A stretch of DNA of 64,000 bases from Mycobacterium sp. OTB74. Its GTDB lineage: Bacteria > Actinomycetota > Actinomycetes > Mycobacteriales > Mycobacteriaceae. A program made the translations under genes and the position numbers. The notes under the pieces were generated by a model, which did no database searches, had not been told where the DNA came from, and saw only the letters and a list, made by a program, of their open reading frames with translations. This document shows positions 23,959-32,814 of this stretch, piece after piece. The stretch covers positions 1-64,000 of the forward strand of contig NZ_JARXVD010000014.1 of NCBI RefSeq assembly GCF_029892685.1, in the 5' to 3' direction. Position 1 is the first letter of the stretch. Every line of letters starts with the position of its first letter.

Positions 23959-25154
23959 GGGGCGATTCCTTCGGTTGCGTCCTTGATCTGTCCGAAAAGT
24001 TGTTGCAGCAGTGGGCTTTTGTCGTGTCGGCGTCGATCACGCAGGAGGGTCGCGCAGCTGGCAAGGTGTCGCCGTGCGCGTTGGGATGGTGCTGCCAAGT
24101 AGCCGCGCAGGGCTTCGGCGGCGTGGGCGCAGGCGAGTTGATACTCGCGGATCACAACGAGAGCGTGCAGTAGCCGGATGTCGGCGACGGCCCGGTCGCG
24201 ATGCTGATGAGAGGTCCAGGACGGTCGGTGCCGGGTGAGCAGCTCGACGGCCTGCTGTGGGTGGCCCAGTTCCAGGTATCCCGCGGCGATATCGCTGGCG
24301 ACGAATCCAGCGTGGGCGTAGGTGGCGCGATCATCGACTGCCGGGTCGATATCGCCGAGTTCGAGTGCATGCGCGGCGTGACGCAAGAACCCGCGTTTGT
24401 CCTCGTTGGCGATCGCAGCGAGGGCCTGTTGACGGGCGATGCTGGCTTGCAGCCGTCCTACTTCGTGGCCGTCGATCAATCGTGCGGCATCGGCAGCGAG
24501 TTCGACGGCCAGGTCGGGGTCCTGGCTGGCGATGATGTTGGATTTGCGCATCCAAACCATGGCGCGCAGTTCAGGGGCGGCGGCCCGTAGGTGATCGGTG
24601 GCTCGATCGGTCAATTCCCGCGCTTTGGGGTGGTCGCCGAGGTCTTGCGCTATCCAGCCGGCGACTTCGGCGATGGTTCCTGCTACCTCGCGTACCTGGG
24701 TGCGCAGCTCGGCGGGCGTGGATTTGATGAGCGCTTCCACGGTCTGCAAATCGCGTTCCACCAGCGGTTGGGCGTATTCCGGGCCGAAGGTATGTTCGGC
24801 CTGGATATGAACTTGGCGCTGGTCAGCGATCACGGTCAGGACGTCACGGTCAACCGGAAGCTGCAGCAGAAGTGGGCGCGGCAGACTGGTTTCGATTGTC
24901 AGCCCGAACAGGTCGGCAGGATCGAGGCCTAACGCTTCGGCGAGGTCGCCTCGCCACATCGGCCCCGCACTGCCGCCGGCTTCGATCCGAACGATCTGCT
25001 GGCGCAACGTAGCCCGCTCCGGTGGTGTGTCGCCGCGCTGCTTGCGGACCGTCTCGACTCTGGCCGCCAGATCGCTCAGGCTCATCTTGGCGTCCTCGCG
25101 CGCTTGATGAACCCGTAGTCCGCTCTGGCGGCGAGCAGGGTCGGTCAAGGCCAT
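23955..25154 (-). CDS. XRE-family regulator with TPR-like C-terminus
   Basis: The product is about 399 residues. An N-terminal helix-turn-helix (about 12-75: 'LRVHQAREDAKMSLSDLAAR', then 'RQQIVRIEAGG') is followed by a long helical region resembling tetratricopeptide repeats, as in signal-responsive actinobacterial regulators. Starts at 25154, 25169 or 25193 are possible; none has a good ribosome site, and 25154 places the HTH at the usual distance. It is divergent from the transfer/replication genes and coupled to the creatininase gene, so it may control the element. The frame runs open upstream to 25676 but that part is not protein-like. Confidence 0.75.
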   Translation of the reverse strand: MALTDPARRQSGLRVHQAREDAKMSLSDLAARVETVRKQRGDTPPERATLRQQIVRIEAGGSAGPMWRGDLAEALGLDPADLFGLTIETSLPRPLLLQLPVDRDVLTVIADQRQVHIQAEHTFGPEYAQPLVERDLQTVEALIKSTPAELRTQVREVAGTIAEVAGWIAQDLGDHPKARELTDRATDHLRAAAPELRAMVWMRKSNIIASQDPDLAVELAADAARLIDGHEVGRLQASIARQQALAAIANEDKRGFLRHAAHALELGDIDPAVDDRATYAHAGFVASDIAAGYLELGHPQQAVELLTRHRPSWTSHQHRDRAVADIRLLHALVVIREYQLACAHAAEALRGYLAAPSQRARRHLASCATLLRDRRRHDKSPLLQQLFGQIKDATEGIAP

Positions 25155-25314
25155 ACAACGATCATGCATGAACAACGCCGCAGGTCCGGGCATATCTGCG
25201 CGTTCGCAGTGTTCCTTGCTGTTCCTAGCTGCCGCTATCGACGCTTCACCCGATCGCGCTGTCCTTGATCCAGTCACCACACATCGGTGACAACGATCGG
25301 AAAGGACAGAACAG

Positions 25315-25647
25315 ATGAAACTCAAAATCGACACCATTGCGGTGTCGTTCATGTGCACGAAAAACCCGGAGCCGCGAACCGATTTCGGCACCGGGCAGCC
25401 CAAGATCGATAAGGCCACGGGCGCGGTGCTGCATACGGTGCAGTTGATGGCGCTGGACGTCGATGGCGGGGATGTGTTGTCGGTGACCGTGCCTGGTGCA
25501 CCGAAAGTCGCTGTGGGCCAGCAGGTATCGGTGACTGGTTTGGTGGCACTGCCGTGGTCGCAGGACGGCCGCAGCGGTATCGCATTCCGCGCCGAGACGA
25601 TCACCACCGCCGAGGGCGGCAAGCCGGGTTCCACGCCCCGCCCGTAA
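25315..25647 (+). CDS. Small beta-rich AICE protein (Pra/OB-like)
   Basis: The product is 110 residues from ATG 25315, with GGAAAGGA upstream. The 'KIDKATGAVLHTVQLMALDV' and 'VAVGQQVSVTGLVALPW' strands suggest a small OB-like barrel. Proteins of this size and pattern commonly precede the FtsK/TraB and RepSA genes in actinobacterial integrative elements, and some are annotated as replication/excision activators. The specific role is inference. It is the first gene of the rightward element operon. Confidence 0.6.
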   Translation: MKLKIDTIAVSFMCTKNPEPRTDFGTGQPKIDKATGAVLHTVQLMALDVDGGDVLSVTVPGAPKVAVGQQVSVTGLVALPWSQDGRSGIAFRAETITTAEGGKPGSTPRP

Positions 25648-25653
25648 AACCGG

Positions 25654-25720
25654 CAGGGAACCATCCCGGCAGCCACTAATTGCTGACGTTGGTTTGGAGC
25701 GCTGCCGGGGTGGTTTCCCC
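25654..25720. repeat. 20-bp imperfect inverted repeat before the translocase gene
   Basis: Arms CAGGGAACCATCCCGGCAGC (25654-25673) and GCTGCCGGGGTGGTTTCCCC (25701-25720) pair at 16 of 20 positions with a 27-base loop. It fills the gap between the small OB-like gene and the FtsK-like gene. It may attenuate transcription or act as a replication/transfer site. Confidence 0.5.
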
Positions 25721-25758
25721 ACTCCCACAGTCTGTTTCACGAAAGGCAGAAAATAATC

Positions 25759-27213
25759 GTGTCGAACACGAACAACAAGAACAACACCCAATCCTCTGGT
25801 GAGGATTGGGTCGGTGAACATATCTGGTCAATCCTGGTAGCGGCCGGGCGGCTGCTGTGGTGGGGTGCACGGTTCCCGCTGCTCGGCGCCCCGGTCGCTG
25901 TCGCCGTCGGCGTGGCGTGCTGGCAGGGCATGAACGCCGGATTCCTCACCCTCGTAGGTTTCACCGCCCTGTACGCGCTGTGGGGATTCGTCGACGAGAA
26001 CAGTCTGCAGCGGTGGGTGATCGACCCACCCACCCACTCCGCGCAGACCTGGTGGCGCTACCGGCGCCGCTGGGAACACGTCTGCAGCCTGCACGGATTG
26101 ACCGCCAAACTCGGTGACCGCCAACTCATTCCAGCGCTACTCGGGGTGCATATCGGCGACCACACCGACATACTTGCGGTGCGGGTGGTGACCGGCCAAT
26201 CGATCAGCCACTGGCAGCGTCAAGCCGATGCGTTGGCCGCCGCGTGGACGGCCGATCGGATCACCATCACCGCCACCGCACCTGGTGAAATCCGGATCGC
26301 GATCATGCGCCGCGACGTGCTCGCCGAACCCGTCGCCCTGCCGATGCCCGAACCCGGTGCGACGGTGAACTTGTTGGCCATCGGCGTCGGGGTCACCGAG
26401 AACCGGGGCGTGTGGCGGCTGCCGATCCTCGGGCATCACCTGCTGGTGGCTGGGGCCACCGGCGCGGGTAAGGGCAGTGTGTTGTGGTCACTGATCGCCG
26501 GTCTAGCCCCGGACGTGAAGACCGGGCGGGTCCGGTTGTGCGTGATCGACCCCAAGGGCGGCATGGAACTCGGTCCCGGTGCGTCGATGTTTTCGTTCTT
26601 CGCCCACGACGCCACCGGCCAAACTCTGCAACTGCTGCGTGCGTTGGTCACGCTGATGCATGAACGCGCCAACCGGCTACGCGGGCACGCCCGCCTGCAC
26701 ACACCGACCACGGCCGATCCGTTGTTCGTGGTCGTCATCGATGAAATCGCGGCCCTGACCGCCTACGTCACCGACCGCAAGATCAAGACCGAAATCGAAC
26801 AACTGCTAGGGCTGCTGCTCTCTCAGGGCCGCGCGGTGGGTATCTCGGTGGTGGCGGCAGTGCAGGACCCGTCGAAAGACACCCTGCCCGTGCGGCAGCT
26901 GTTCACGGTGCGGATCGGGTTGCGGCTGACTGAGGCATCGCAAACCGCCATGGTCCTGGGCCAGGGTGCCCGCGATGCCGGGGCCGAATGCGATCTGATC
27001 CCCGACGGCACACGCGGGGTCGGCTACGTCATGATCGATGGCACCGCCCACCCGCTCCGCGTGCGCGCCTTCTGGGTCACCGACGCCGATATCGCCTATC
27101 TGGTGCGCGCCTTCCCCGCGCGGCGCACACGCGGTTCCCAGGCTAGGGAGGCCGACAGCGAGAACACCACTGGCACAGACGGCGACAGCGGCAACCGTGC
27201 GGGGCACCAGTGA
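25759..27213 (+). CDS. FtsK/SpoIIIE-type DNA translocase (TraB-like)
   Basis: The product is 484 residues. Two hydrophobic segments lie at about 24-55 and 60-78. The motor domain has Walker A 'GATGAGKGS' (232-240, K238) and a Walker B-like 'FVVVIDEIAAL'. Actinobacterial conjugative elements move double-stranded DNA between mycelia or cells with a single FtsK-like TraB protein, and this gene has the same neighbours (rep and recombinase). GTG 25759 follows a GAAAGG-type site. Its stop overlaps the rep start (GTGA). Confidence 0.88.
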   Translation: MSNTNNKNNTQSSGEDWVGEHIWSILVAAGRLLWWGARFPLLGAPVAVAVGVACWQGMNAGFLTLVGFTALYALWGFVDENSLQRWVIDPPTHSAQTWWRYRRRWEHVCSLHGLTAKLGDRQLIPALLGVHIGDHTDILAVRVVTGQSISHWQRQADALAAAWTADRITITATAPGEIRIAIMRRDVLAEPVALPMPEPGATVNLLAIGVGVTENRGVWRLPILGHHLLVAGATGAGKGSVLWSLIAGLAPDVKTGRVRLCVIDPKGGMELGPGASMFSFFAHDATGQTLQLLRALVTLMHERANRLRGHARLHTPTTADPLFVVVIDEIAALTAYVTDRKIKTEIEQLLGLLLSQGRAVGISVVAAVQDPSKDTLPVRQLFTVRIGLRLTEASQTAMVLGQGARDAGAECDLIPDGTRGVGYVMIDGTAHPLRVRAFWVTDADIAYLVRAFPARRTRGSQAREADSENTTGTDGDSGNRAGHQ

Positions 27214-28829
27214 GCGCCGTCGACGAGACAGGGAGCCCGGCAATCACGCTGCCGGGTCTTCCCGCCGACATCGACCACCACCGCGTGATCACCCAGATGG
27301 TGCGCCGCGCCTGCTCGCCGGGATTCGACGCCTGGTGGCGGCGCGCCGGATCAGTCGGTTTCTGCGCCAACCCGATCCAACTCATCGGCACCGACGAGTT
27401 CGGCCGCGAAAGAATCGTGTGGGTGCGGTGCAACAACCGCCGCGCCACCGTCTGCCCCTCCTGCTCAGACTTGTACGCCCGCGACACTTGGCAACTCGTC
27501 GTCGCGGGAACCACCGGAGGACGCCACAACATCACCCCCACCGTGGCCGACCGGCCCCAGGTATTCGCCACGTTGACCGCGCCCAGCTTCGGCCCCGTCC
27601 ATGGCAGCACAGGCAGCGTCTGCCGTGACCACAGGACGATGGGTGGCCACAGGCGATGCCCACACGGAAAACCCCTGTGGTGCAGCACCATCCACTACCG
27701 CACCGACCCCACGGTCGGGCAACCGCTGTGCACCGAGTGCTACGACTACCTCGGGCACGTCATGTTCACCTGGCACCTGCCCGAACTATGGCGGCGTTTC
27801 ACCATCGCCCTACGACGCAATCTCGCCAAACACCTCAAAGCTGCTGGCATTGCACGTGGTTCGGCTAAAGCCAGTTTCATCAAGGTCGTCGAAATGCAGG
27901 CCCGTGCCATCCCCCACATCCACGCTCTCATCCGGCTCGATCCACCCGACGATCCCACCGGTACCGCCACCGCTGGCTCACGTGACCACAACGATCACGG
28001 CCCCGCCGCCACATGTGGTGGTGGGGAGCCCCGTTCGGCAACCGGCCCTGTCTGGGAGCCGCCGGTGTCAGCCGCCGAACTCGCCGCCCTTATCCAGCAG
28101 GCCGCCCGCACCGTCACTCTCGACGTCCTGCACCCCGACACCAACCACCAATCCGACAACCCCAACAAGTCTCACGACACTGCGCCACTGGTGGTCCGGT
28201 TCGGCACGCAGATCGATACCCAACCACTGGGAATCCAAAACCACGCGGTCCCAACGGAATCAGAAACACACGTCGCCATGAGTCGGACGTCGCCGCGCCG
28301 AGTCGCCGGATATCTGGCCAAATACGTCACGAAATCCCTACAAGACTTCGGTGTCGCTGCTCGCCGCGTATCCGCTGAAGCCATCGGGGACTTGGACGTC
28401 ACCGACCACGTCCGGGCGATCCTGACCACCATCGCCCATCTGGCAGACGAAGCCCACACCCTCGGTATCGATGCCTTGGCGGGGATCGGGCGTTGGCTAC
28501 ACACCCTGGGCTACCGGGGACACGTCACCACCAAATCCCGCCGCTACTCGGTCACCATGGGCGCACTCCGCGCCATCCGAGCCACCTGGAGTCGACAACG
28601 AGCCGCCAAAGGCTGTTCGCCACAACACTATTCGCCACTCGATCTAGACGAGCAAAGCGACGAAGTGTGCTGGGAGTTCGACCGTGCCGGACACGCCACC
28701 CCCGGCGACCGCACCCTCGTCTACTCTGCCGCCCTCCAACACATCGACACCCGCCGCATCGGACTGGTAGAGGCCCGTCGCCAAGCCCGCGACGAACAAT
28801 CGGATCCGCCAGGGGGACCCGATGACTGA
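27210..28829 (+). CDS. RepSA-like rolling-circle replication initiator
   Basis: The product is 539 residues. A Cys cluster 'TVCPSCSDLYARDTWQLV' lies in the N-terminal third, and 'AIPHIHALIRLD' carries the hydrophobic H-x-H (HUH) metal motif of rolling-circle initiators. 'RVAGYLAKYVTKS' is a further RepSA family landmark, close to the catalytic Tyr of HUH proteins. pSAM2-type integrative elements replicate this way after excision. The start overlaps the ftsK-like stop by GTGA and its end overlaps the next small gene. Confidence 0.85.
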   Translation: MSAVDETGSPAITLPGLPADIDHHRVITQMVRRACSPGFDAWWRRAGSVGFCANPIQLIGTDEFGRERIVWVRCNNRRATVCPSCSDLYARDTWQLVVAGTTGGRHNITPTVADRPQVFATLTAPSFGPVHGSTGSVCRDHRTMGGHRRCPHGKPLWCSTIHYRTDPTVGQPLCTECYDYLGHVMFTWHLPELWRRFTIALRRNLAKHLKAAGIARGSAKASFIKVVEMQARAIPHIHALIRLDPPDDPTGTATAGSRDHNDHGPAATCGGGEPRSATGPVWEPPVSAAELAALIQQAARTVTLDVLHPDTNHQSDNPNKSHDTAPLVVRFGTQIDTQPLGIQNHAVPTESETHVAMSRTSPRRVAGYLAKYVTKSLQDFGVAARRVSAEAIGDLDVTDHVRAILTTIAHLADEAHTLGIDALAGIGRWLHTLGYRGHVTTKSRRYSVTMGALRAIRATWSRQRAAKGCSPQHYSPLDLDEQSDEVCWEFDRAGHATPGDRTLVYSAALQHIDTRRIGLVEARRQARDEQSDPPGGPDD

Positions 28830-29019
28830 CAACTCCCGAACAGCGCATTCTCGCTCCGAGTGCGGCGCTCGACTCGACGCGCCGACCCTGTCAGAGGAGG
28901 GTGTTGAAATTGTCGTGTCCGACCACTATCGACTTCCGCGCGAGGCCAACCGCGCGCTGGTACACGTCATAATGGCTGTGCGGGACCGGATGCTTGGATC
29001 AGGGAGGGGAGTGGCGTGA
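28822..29019 (+). CDS. Small coupled gene between rep and recombinase
   Basis: The 65-residue product starts inside the end of rep (AGGGGGACCCGATG gives a ribosome site) and its stop overlaps the recombinase GTG by four bases. Its C-terminal half 'DHYRLPREANRALVHVIM' is helical. The position, where many AICEs encode an excisionase or directionality factor, suggests such a role, but no HTH is evident. Family unknown. Confidence 0.55.
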   Translation: MTDNSRTAHSRSECGARLDAPTLSEEGVEIVVSDHYRLPREANRALVHVIMAVRDRMLGSGRGVA

Positions 29020-30662
29020 GCCTGAGGTTCGCCTTCTATGGCCGAGTGAGCACCGAAGACGCTCAAGACCCGGAGGCGAGCCGCAGTTGGCAGAAACGTC
29101 GTGCCATCGACCTGATCACTCCGCATGGCGGAGTCCTCGCCGCCGACTACTTCGATATAGGACAGAGCCGTTCGCTTCCCTGGAAGCGCAGACCGGAGGC
29201 GTCACGTCTCCTTGCAGATGTCACTTCTCGTGACCCCGGGTTCGATGCCGTAGTGATCGGGGAACCCGCTCGCGCGTTCTACGGACCGCAGTTCGCGCTT
29301 ACTTTCCCGGTCCTCACGCACTACGGAGTCGGCCTGTGGGTACCCGAGGTCGGCGGAGCAGTCGACCCCGGCTCCGAGGCGCACGACCTAGTGATGACTC
29401 TCTTTGGCGGCATGAGCAAGGGAGAGCGCGCGCGAGTCCAGATGCGCGTCCGTACGGCGATGTCAGCACTCGCGCAGGACACCGCCAGGTATCTCGGTGG
29501 CCGCCCACCGTACGGCTATCGACTCGTTGATGCCGGCCCGCACCCGAACCCTGCCAAGGCAAATCTTGGACAGCGGCTTCACCGCCTCGAACCTGACCGC
29601 GCGACATCTTCGGTCGTCGAGCGGATCTACCGCATGTACGCCGACGGCGCTGGCCTGCGCTACATTGCGCAACAGCTCACCGACGAAGGCATACCGTCAC
29701 CGAGCCAGTACGACCCGGCCCGGAATAGTCACCGTGACCCACGAGGTTGGTCTCATTCGGCGATCCGCGCCATACTCGACAACCCGACTTACCGCGGTAT
29801 CCGTGTTTGGGGCAAGCAGGAGAAATACGAAGTTCTGGTCAATCCTGACGATGTCGCCGCCGGGTATGAGACACGCATGCGGTGGCGTGATGAGTCGGAC
29901 TGGATCGCACCGGACCGCCGCACACATGAAGCGTTGATACCCGACGAACTGGCGCAGGCTGTTCGTCTTCGGACGCAGGCACGGCGTGGTCCCGGTCTCG
30001 TATGCAGTAGAGAATCGACGATGCCGTATGCGCTGCGCGGGCTGTTGTTCTGCGCCGCGTGCGGACGGCGGATGCAGGGCGCCGCCCGCGTCGGGAAACG
30101 AACAACCCGCATTCTCTACCGTTGCGAGCTAGGTAAGTCGCGTTCGGTACCTACGGACCTGCGTGATCACCCGCGGACCGTCTATCTCCGTGAAGACGAG
30201 GTGACAGCGCGACTTGATGAATGGATCGCCACTCTGGCTGATCCGGAAGACCTCGCACGGGGGCACGACGCGGAGCCGGCAGTCGGTACTGCCTACGCCG
30301 CCTTGCGGCGCCAGCTTACCGAGGCGAATGCCAAGGTTGCTGCTTTGGTTACCGCCGTGGAGTCGGGTGTGGCCGTTGAGGATTTGACTGCTGCATTGCG
30401 TCGCCGCACCGCCGAGCGCGACGAGCTGAAGGCGCGTCTTGAGCAAGCGGAGCGGCCTCGCGTCATGTCTGCCGTACAGATCAGCGAATTGGTCGAGGAA
30501 CTGGGCGGGCTGTCAGCCGTGTTGGGTGCGGCGACCGGGGCGGAACGCGCCGAGGTGTACGCGAGCCTCGGGCTCCGCCTTGATTACGATCCGCATCTGC
30601 GACAAATCAAGGCGACGGCCGACTTGAGTCGTGTCGCAGGATGTGTCCGAGGGGGGACTTGA
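29016..30662 (+). CDS. Large serine recombinase (integrase)
   Basis: The product is 548 residues. The N-terminal resolvase domain has catalytic S12 in 'YGRVSTED' and 'MSKGERARVQMRVR'. A recombinase domain ('GYRLVDAG', 'NPTYRGIRVWG') and a zinc ribbon ('LLFCAACGRRM', with a later 'YRCELG') follow, then a coiled coil (about 420-490). GTG 29016 is preceded by AGGGAGGGGA. The last residues and the stop codon are encoded within the 21-bp att repeat and tRNA-Leu gene. It is the likely integrase of the island. Confidence 0.9.
   Translation: MSLRFAFYGRVSTEDAQDPEASRSWQKRRAIDLITPHGGVLAADYFDIGQSRSLPWKRRPEASRLLADVTSRDPGFDAVVIGEPARAFYGPQFALTFPVLTHYGVGLWVPEVGGAVDPGSEAHDLVMTLFGGMSKGERARVQMRVRTAMSALAQDTARYLGGRPPYGYRLVDAGPHPNPAKANLGQRLHRLEPDRATSSVVERIYRMYADGAGLRYIAQQLTDEGIPSPSQYDPARNSHRDPRGWSHSAIRAILDNPTYRGIRVWGKQEKYEVLVNPDDVAAGYETRMRWRDESDWIAPDRRTHEALIPDELAQAVRLRTQARRGPGLVCSRESTMPYALRGLLFCAACGRRMQGAARVGKRTTRILYRCELGKSRSVPTDLRDHPRTVYLREDEVTARLDEWIATLADPEDLARGHDAEPAVGTAYAALRRQLTEANAKVAALVTAVESGVAVEDLTAALRRRTAERDELKARLEQAERPRVMSAVQISELVEELGGLSAVLGAATGAERAEVYASLGLRLDYDPHLRQIKATADLSRVAGCVRGGT
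30641..30661. repeat. Right att repeat (tRNA-Leu 3' end)
   Basis: These 21 bases are identical to 4913-4933. Eighteen belong to the 3' end of tRNA-Leu(GAG) and three lie beyond it. The same bases encode the recombinase C-terminus (CVRGGT and the start of its stop). Confidence 0.75.
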
Positions 30663-30729
30663 ACCCCCACGCCCGTTAATAGGGCACTAGCACCTCAAGC
30701 TAGCGCGTCTGCCATTCCGCCACTCGGAC
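30644..30729 (-). tRNA. tRNA-Leu (anticodon GAG)
   Basis: Read on the minus strand, a 7-bp acceptor stem GTCCGAG/CTCGGAC encloses a D-arm (TGGCGGAATGGCAGA), an anticodon arm with loop TTGAGGT giving anticodon GAG, a long class II variable arm (TGCCCTATTAACGGGCG) and a T-arm (GGGGGTTCAAGTCCCCC). The length is 86 bases without encoded CCA. Its 3' end is the insertion site of the island. Confidence 0.92.
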
Positions 30730-30858
30730 CTCTTAGTGGGCAGCTAAGGCTAACGGATCGGGGGGCCGAGACCCAAACCGGCTCGTCGCCGGCAGGAGTA
30801 AATCTCCAATGGCTGCACGAGGGGTAGGGCAAGCGCGGCGTAACGGGCGGTGCTACGA

Positions 30859-32190
30859 ATGGTGACTGTGACAGCGCCCGAAGACGAAGTCGTCGACCTC
30901 GTCAGCACGCTCATCCGGTTCGATACGTCGAACACCGGCGATCCGGAGACCACCAAGGGCGAGGCCGAATGCGCTCGGTGGGTCGCCGCGCAGTTGCAAG
31001 AGATCGGCTACGAAACCGAATACGTCGAGACCGCTCCCGGCCGCGGCAACGTTTTCACCCGGCTGGCCGGCGCCGATCCGAACCGGGGTGCGTTGCTGAT
31101 CCACGGCCACCTCGACGTCGTCCCCGCCGAGCCGGCTGACTGGAGCGTGCACCCGTTCTCCGGTGCGGTGAAAGACGGCTACGTATGGGGTCGCGGCGCT
31201 GTCGACATGAAGGACATGGTCGGCATGATGATCGCTGTCGCGCGGCATCTGAAGCGATCCGGAATCACCCCGCCCCGCGACTTGGTGTTCGCGTTCGTCT
31301 CCGACGAGGAACACGGCGGCACGTACGGCTGCCAGTGGCTGGTGGACCACCGTCCTGATCTGTTCGAGGGCATCACCGAGGCCATCGGCGAGGTCGGCGG
31401 CTTCTCGCTGACCGTGCCCACCCGGGACGGCGGGGAACGGCGGCTGTACCTCATCGAGACCGCCGAAAAGGGCCTGGCCTGGATGCGGCTGACCGCCCGG
31501 GGACGCGCTGGGCACGGCTCGATGGTGCACGATGACAACGCCGTCACCGAACTAGCAGAGGCCGTGGCCCGGCTGGGCCGGCACCAATTCCCGCTGGTGC
31601 TCAATGAGTCCGTCGAGCAGTTCCTGACCGCGGTCGCCGAAGAGACCGGCTACGACCTCGATCCGCACTCGCCGGACCTGGAGGGCAGCATCGCCAAGCT
31701 CGGTGGCATCGCCCGGATCGTCGGCGCCACCCTGCGCGATACCGCCAACCCGACCATGCTCAAGGCCGGCTACAAGGCAAATGTCATCCCGACCACGGCG
31801 GAGGCGATGGTCGACTGCCGGGTGCTGCCGGGCCGCCAAGCGGCCTTCGAGCGCGAGGTCGACGGATTGCTCGGACCGAACGTCAGCCGTAGCTGGGAGC
31901 GGAATCTGCCGAGCGTGGAAACCAGCTTCGACGGTGACCTCGTCGACGCTATGAATACCGCGATCTTGGCGGTCGACCCCGACGCCCGTACCGTGCCGTA
32001 CATGATGTCCGGCGGTACCGATGCGAAAGCCTTCGTCCGCCTTGGTATCCGATGTTTCGGTTTTGCTCCGTTGCGGTTGCCGCCGGAGCTGGATTTCGCC
32101 GCACTGTTCCACGGGGTCGACGAGCGTGTGCCAGTTGACGCACTACAGTTCGGCGCCAAGGTCCTTCAACACTTCTTGACGCACTGCTGA
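30859..32190 (+). CDS. M20-family metallopeptidase (DapE/ArgE-like)
   Basis: The product is about 443 residues. Metal-binding motifs are 'HGHLDVVPAEP' (His/Asp), 'GRGAVDMKDM' (bridging Asp), 'DEEHGG' (catalytic Glu pair) and a late His near 'LFHGVDERVP'. The family removes acyl or amino acid groups from small amides using two zinc ions. Position beside the PEBP gene and pyrD matches M. tuberculosis Rv2141c. ATG 30859 is taken as start; GTG 30850 and GTG 30862 are alternatives. Exact substrate is unknown. Confidence 0.85.
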   Translation: MVTVTAPEDEVVDLVSTLIRFDTSNTGDPETTKGEAECARWVAAQLQEIGYETEYVETAPGRGNVFTRLAGADPNRGALLIHGHLDVVPAEPADWSVHPFSGAVKDGYVWGRGAVDMKDMVGMMIAVARHLKRSGITPPRDLVFAFVSDEEHGGTYGCQWLVDHRPDLFEGITEAIGEVGGFSLTVPTRDGGERRLYLIETAEKGLAWMRLTARGRAGHGSMVHDDNAVTELAEAVARLGRHQFPLVLNESVEQFLTAVAEETGYDLDPHSPDLEGSIAKLGGIARIVGATLRDTANPTMLKAGYKANVIPTTAEAMVDCRVLPGRQAAFEREVDGLLGPNVSRSWERNLPSVETSFDGDLVDAMNTAILAVDPDARTVPYMMSGGTDAKAFVRLGIRCFGFAPLRLPPELDFAALFHGVDERVPVDALQFGAKVLQHFLTHC

Positions 32191-32211
32191 ACATCTAGGA
32201 AAGGGACACCA

Positions 32212-32736
32212 TTGAGCACGTCGCCGTATGACAACCTGCCGAAGCTGCCGACCTTCACCTTGACGTCGTCGTCGCTCAGCGATGGCGGCGCGCTGGCCAA
32301 CGATCAGGTCAGCGGCATCTTCGGGGCTGGGGGAGAGGACATCTCGCCGCAGCTGAGCTGGTCGGGCTTCCCGGCCGAGACCCGCAGCTTCGCGGTCACC
32401 GTCTATGACCCGGACGCTCCGACCGCGTCGGGGTTCTGGCACTGGGCGGTGTTCAACCTGCCTGCCGATGTCACCGAGCTGCCCGCCGGCGCCGGCGACG
32501 GCTCCGAACTACCCGGCGGCGCAGTCACTTTGGCCAACGACGCCAGCCTCAAGCGCTACCTGGGCGCCGCCCCGCCGGCTGGCCACGGGCTGCACCGGTA
32601 TTACATCGCGGTGCACGCGCTTCCGGTCGAAAAGCTGGAGATCACCGAGGACGCCACCCCGGCTTTCCTGGGCTTCAACCTGTTCATGCAGGCCATCGCC
32701 CGGGCCGTCATCCACGGCACTTACGAGCAGAAGTAA
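32212..32736 (+). CDS. PEBP/YbhB-family protein (Rv2140c-like)
   Basis: The product is 174 residues, the compact PEBP fold. 'YDPDAPTASGFWHWAVFNLP' (about 64-83) and 'GHGLHRYYIAVHAL' (about 124-137) form the anion-binding pocket. TTG 32212 is chosen because AGGAAAGGGA (32197-32206) precedes it at normal spacing and it aligns with the M. tuberculosis TB18.6 N-terminus as I recall it. Role in mycobacteria is uncertain; PEBPs bind phospholipid headgroups or kinases. Confidence 0.85.
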   Translation: MSTSPYDNLPKLPTFTLTSSSLSDGGALANDQVSGIFGAGGEDISPQLSWSGFPAETRSFAVTVYDPDAPTASGFWHWAVFNLPADVTELPAGAGDGSELPGGAVTLANDASLKRYLGAAPPAGHGLHRYYIAVHALPVEKLEITEDATPAFLGFNLFMQAIARAVIHGTYEQK

Positions 32737-32814
32737 CAAGCTCTGCGACGGACTTCGTCTGCAGCACGACTGCCGTATCCATCAGTCCTGTGATGCCATG
32801 GCTTTTCGGCTCAC

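Noticed and set aside
25155..25676. Extended N-terminus of the XRE regulator
   Set aside because: The extension runs antisense through the OB-like gene and its ribosome site; it is not protein-like.
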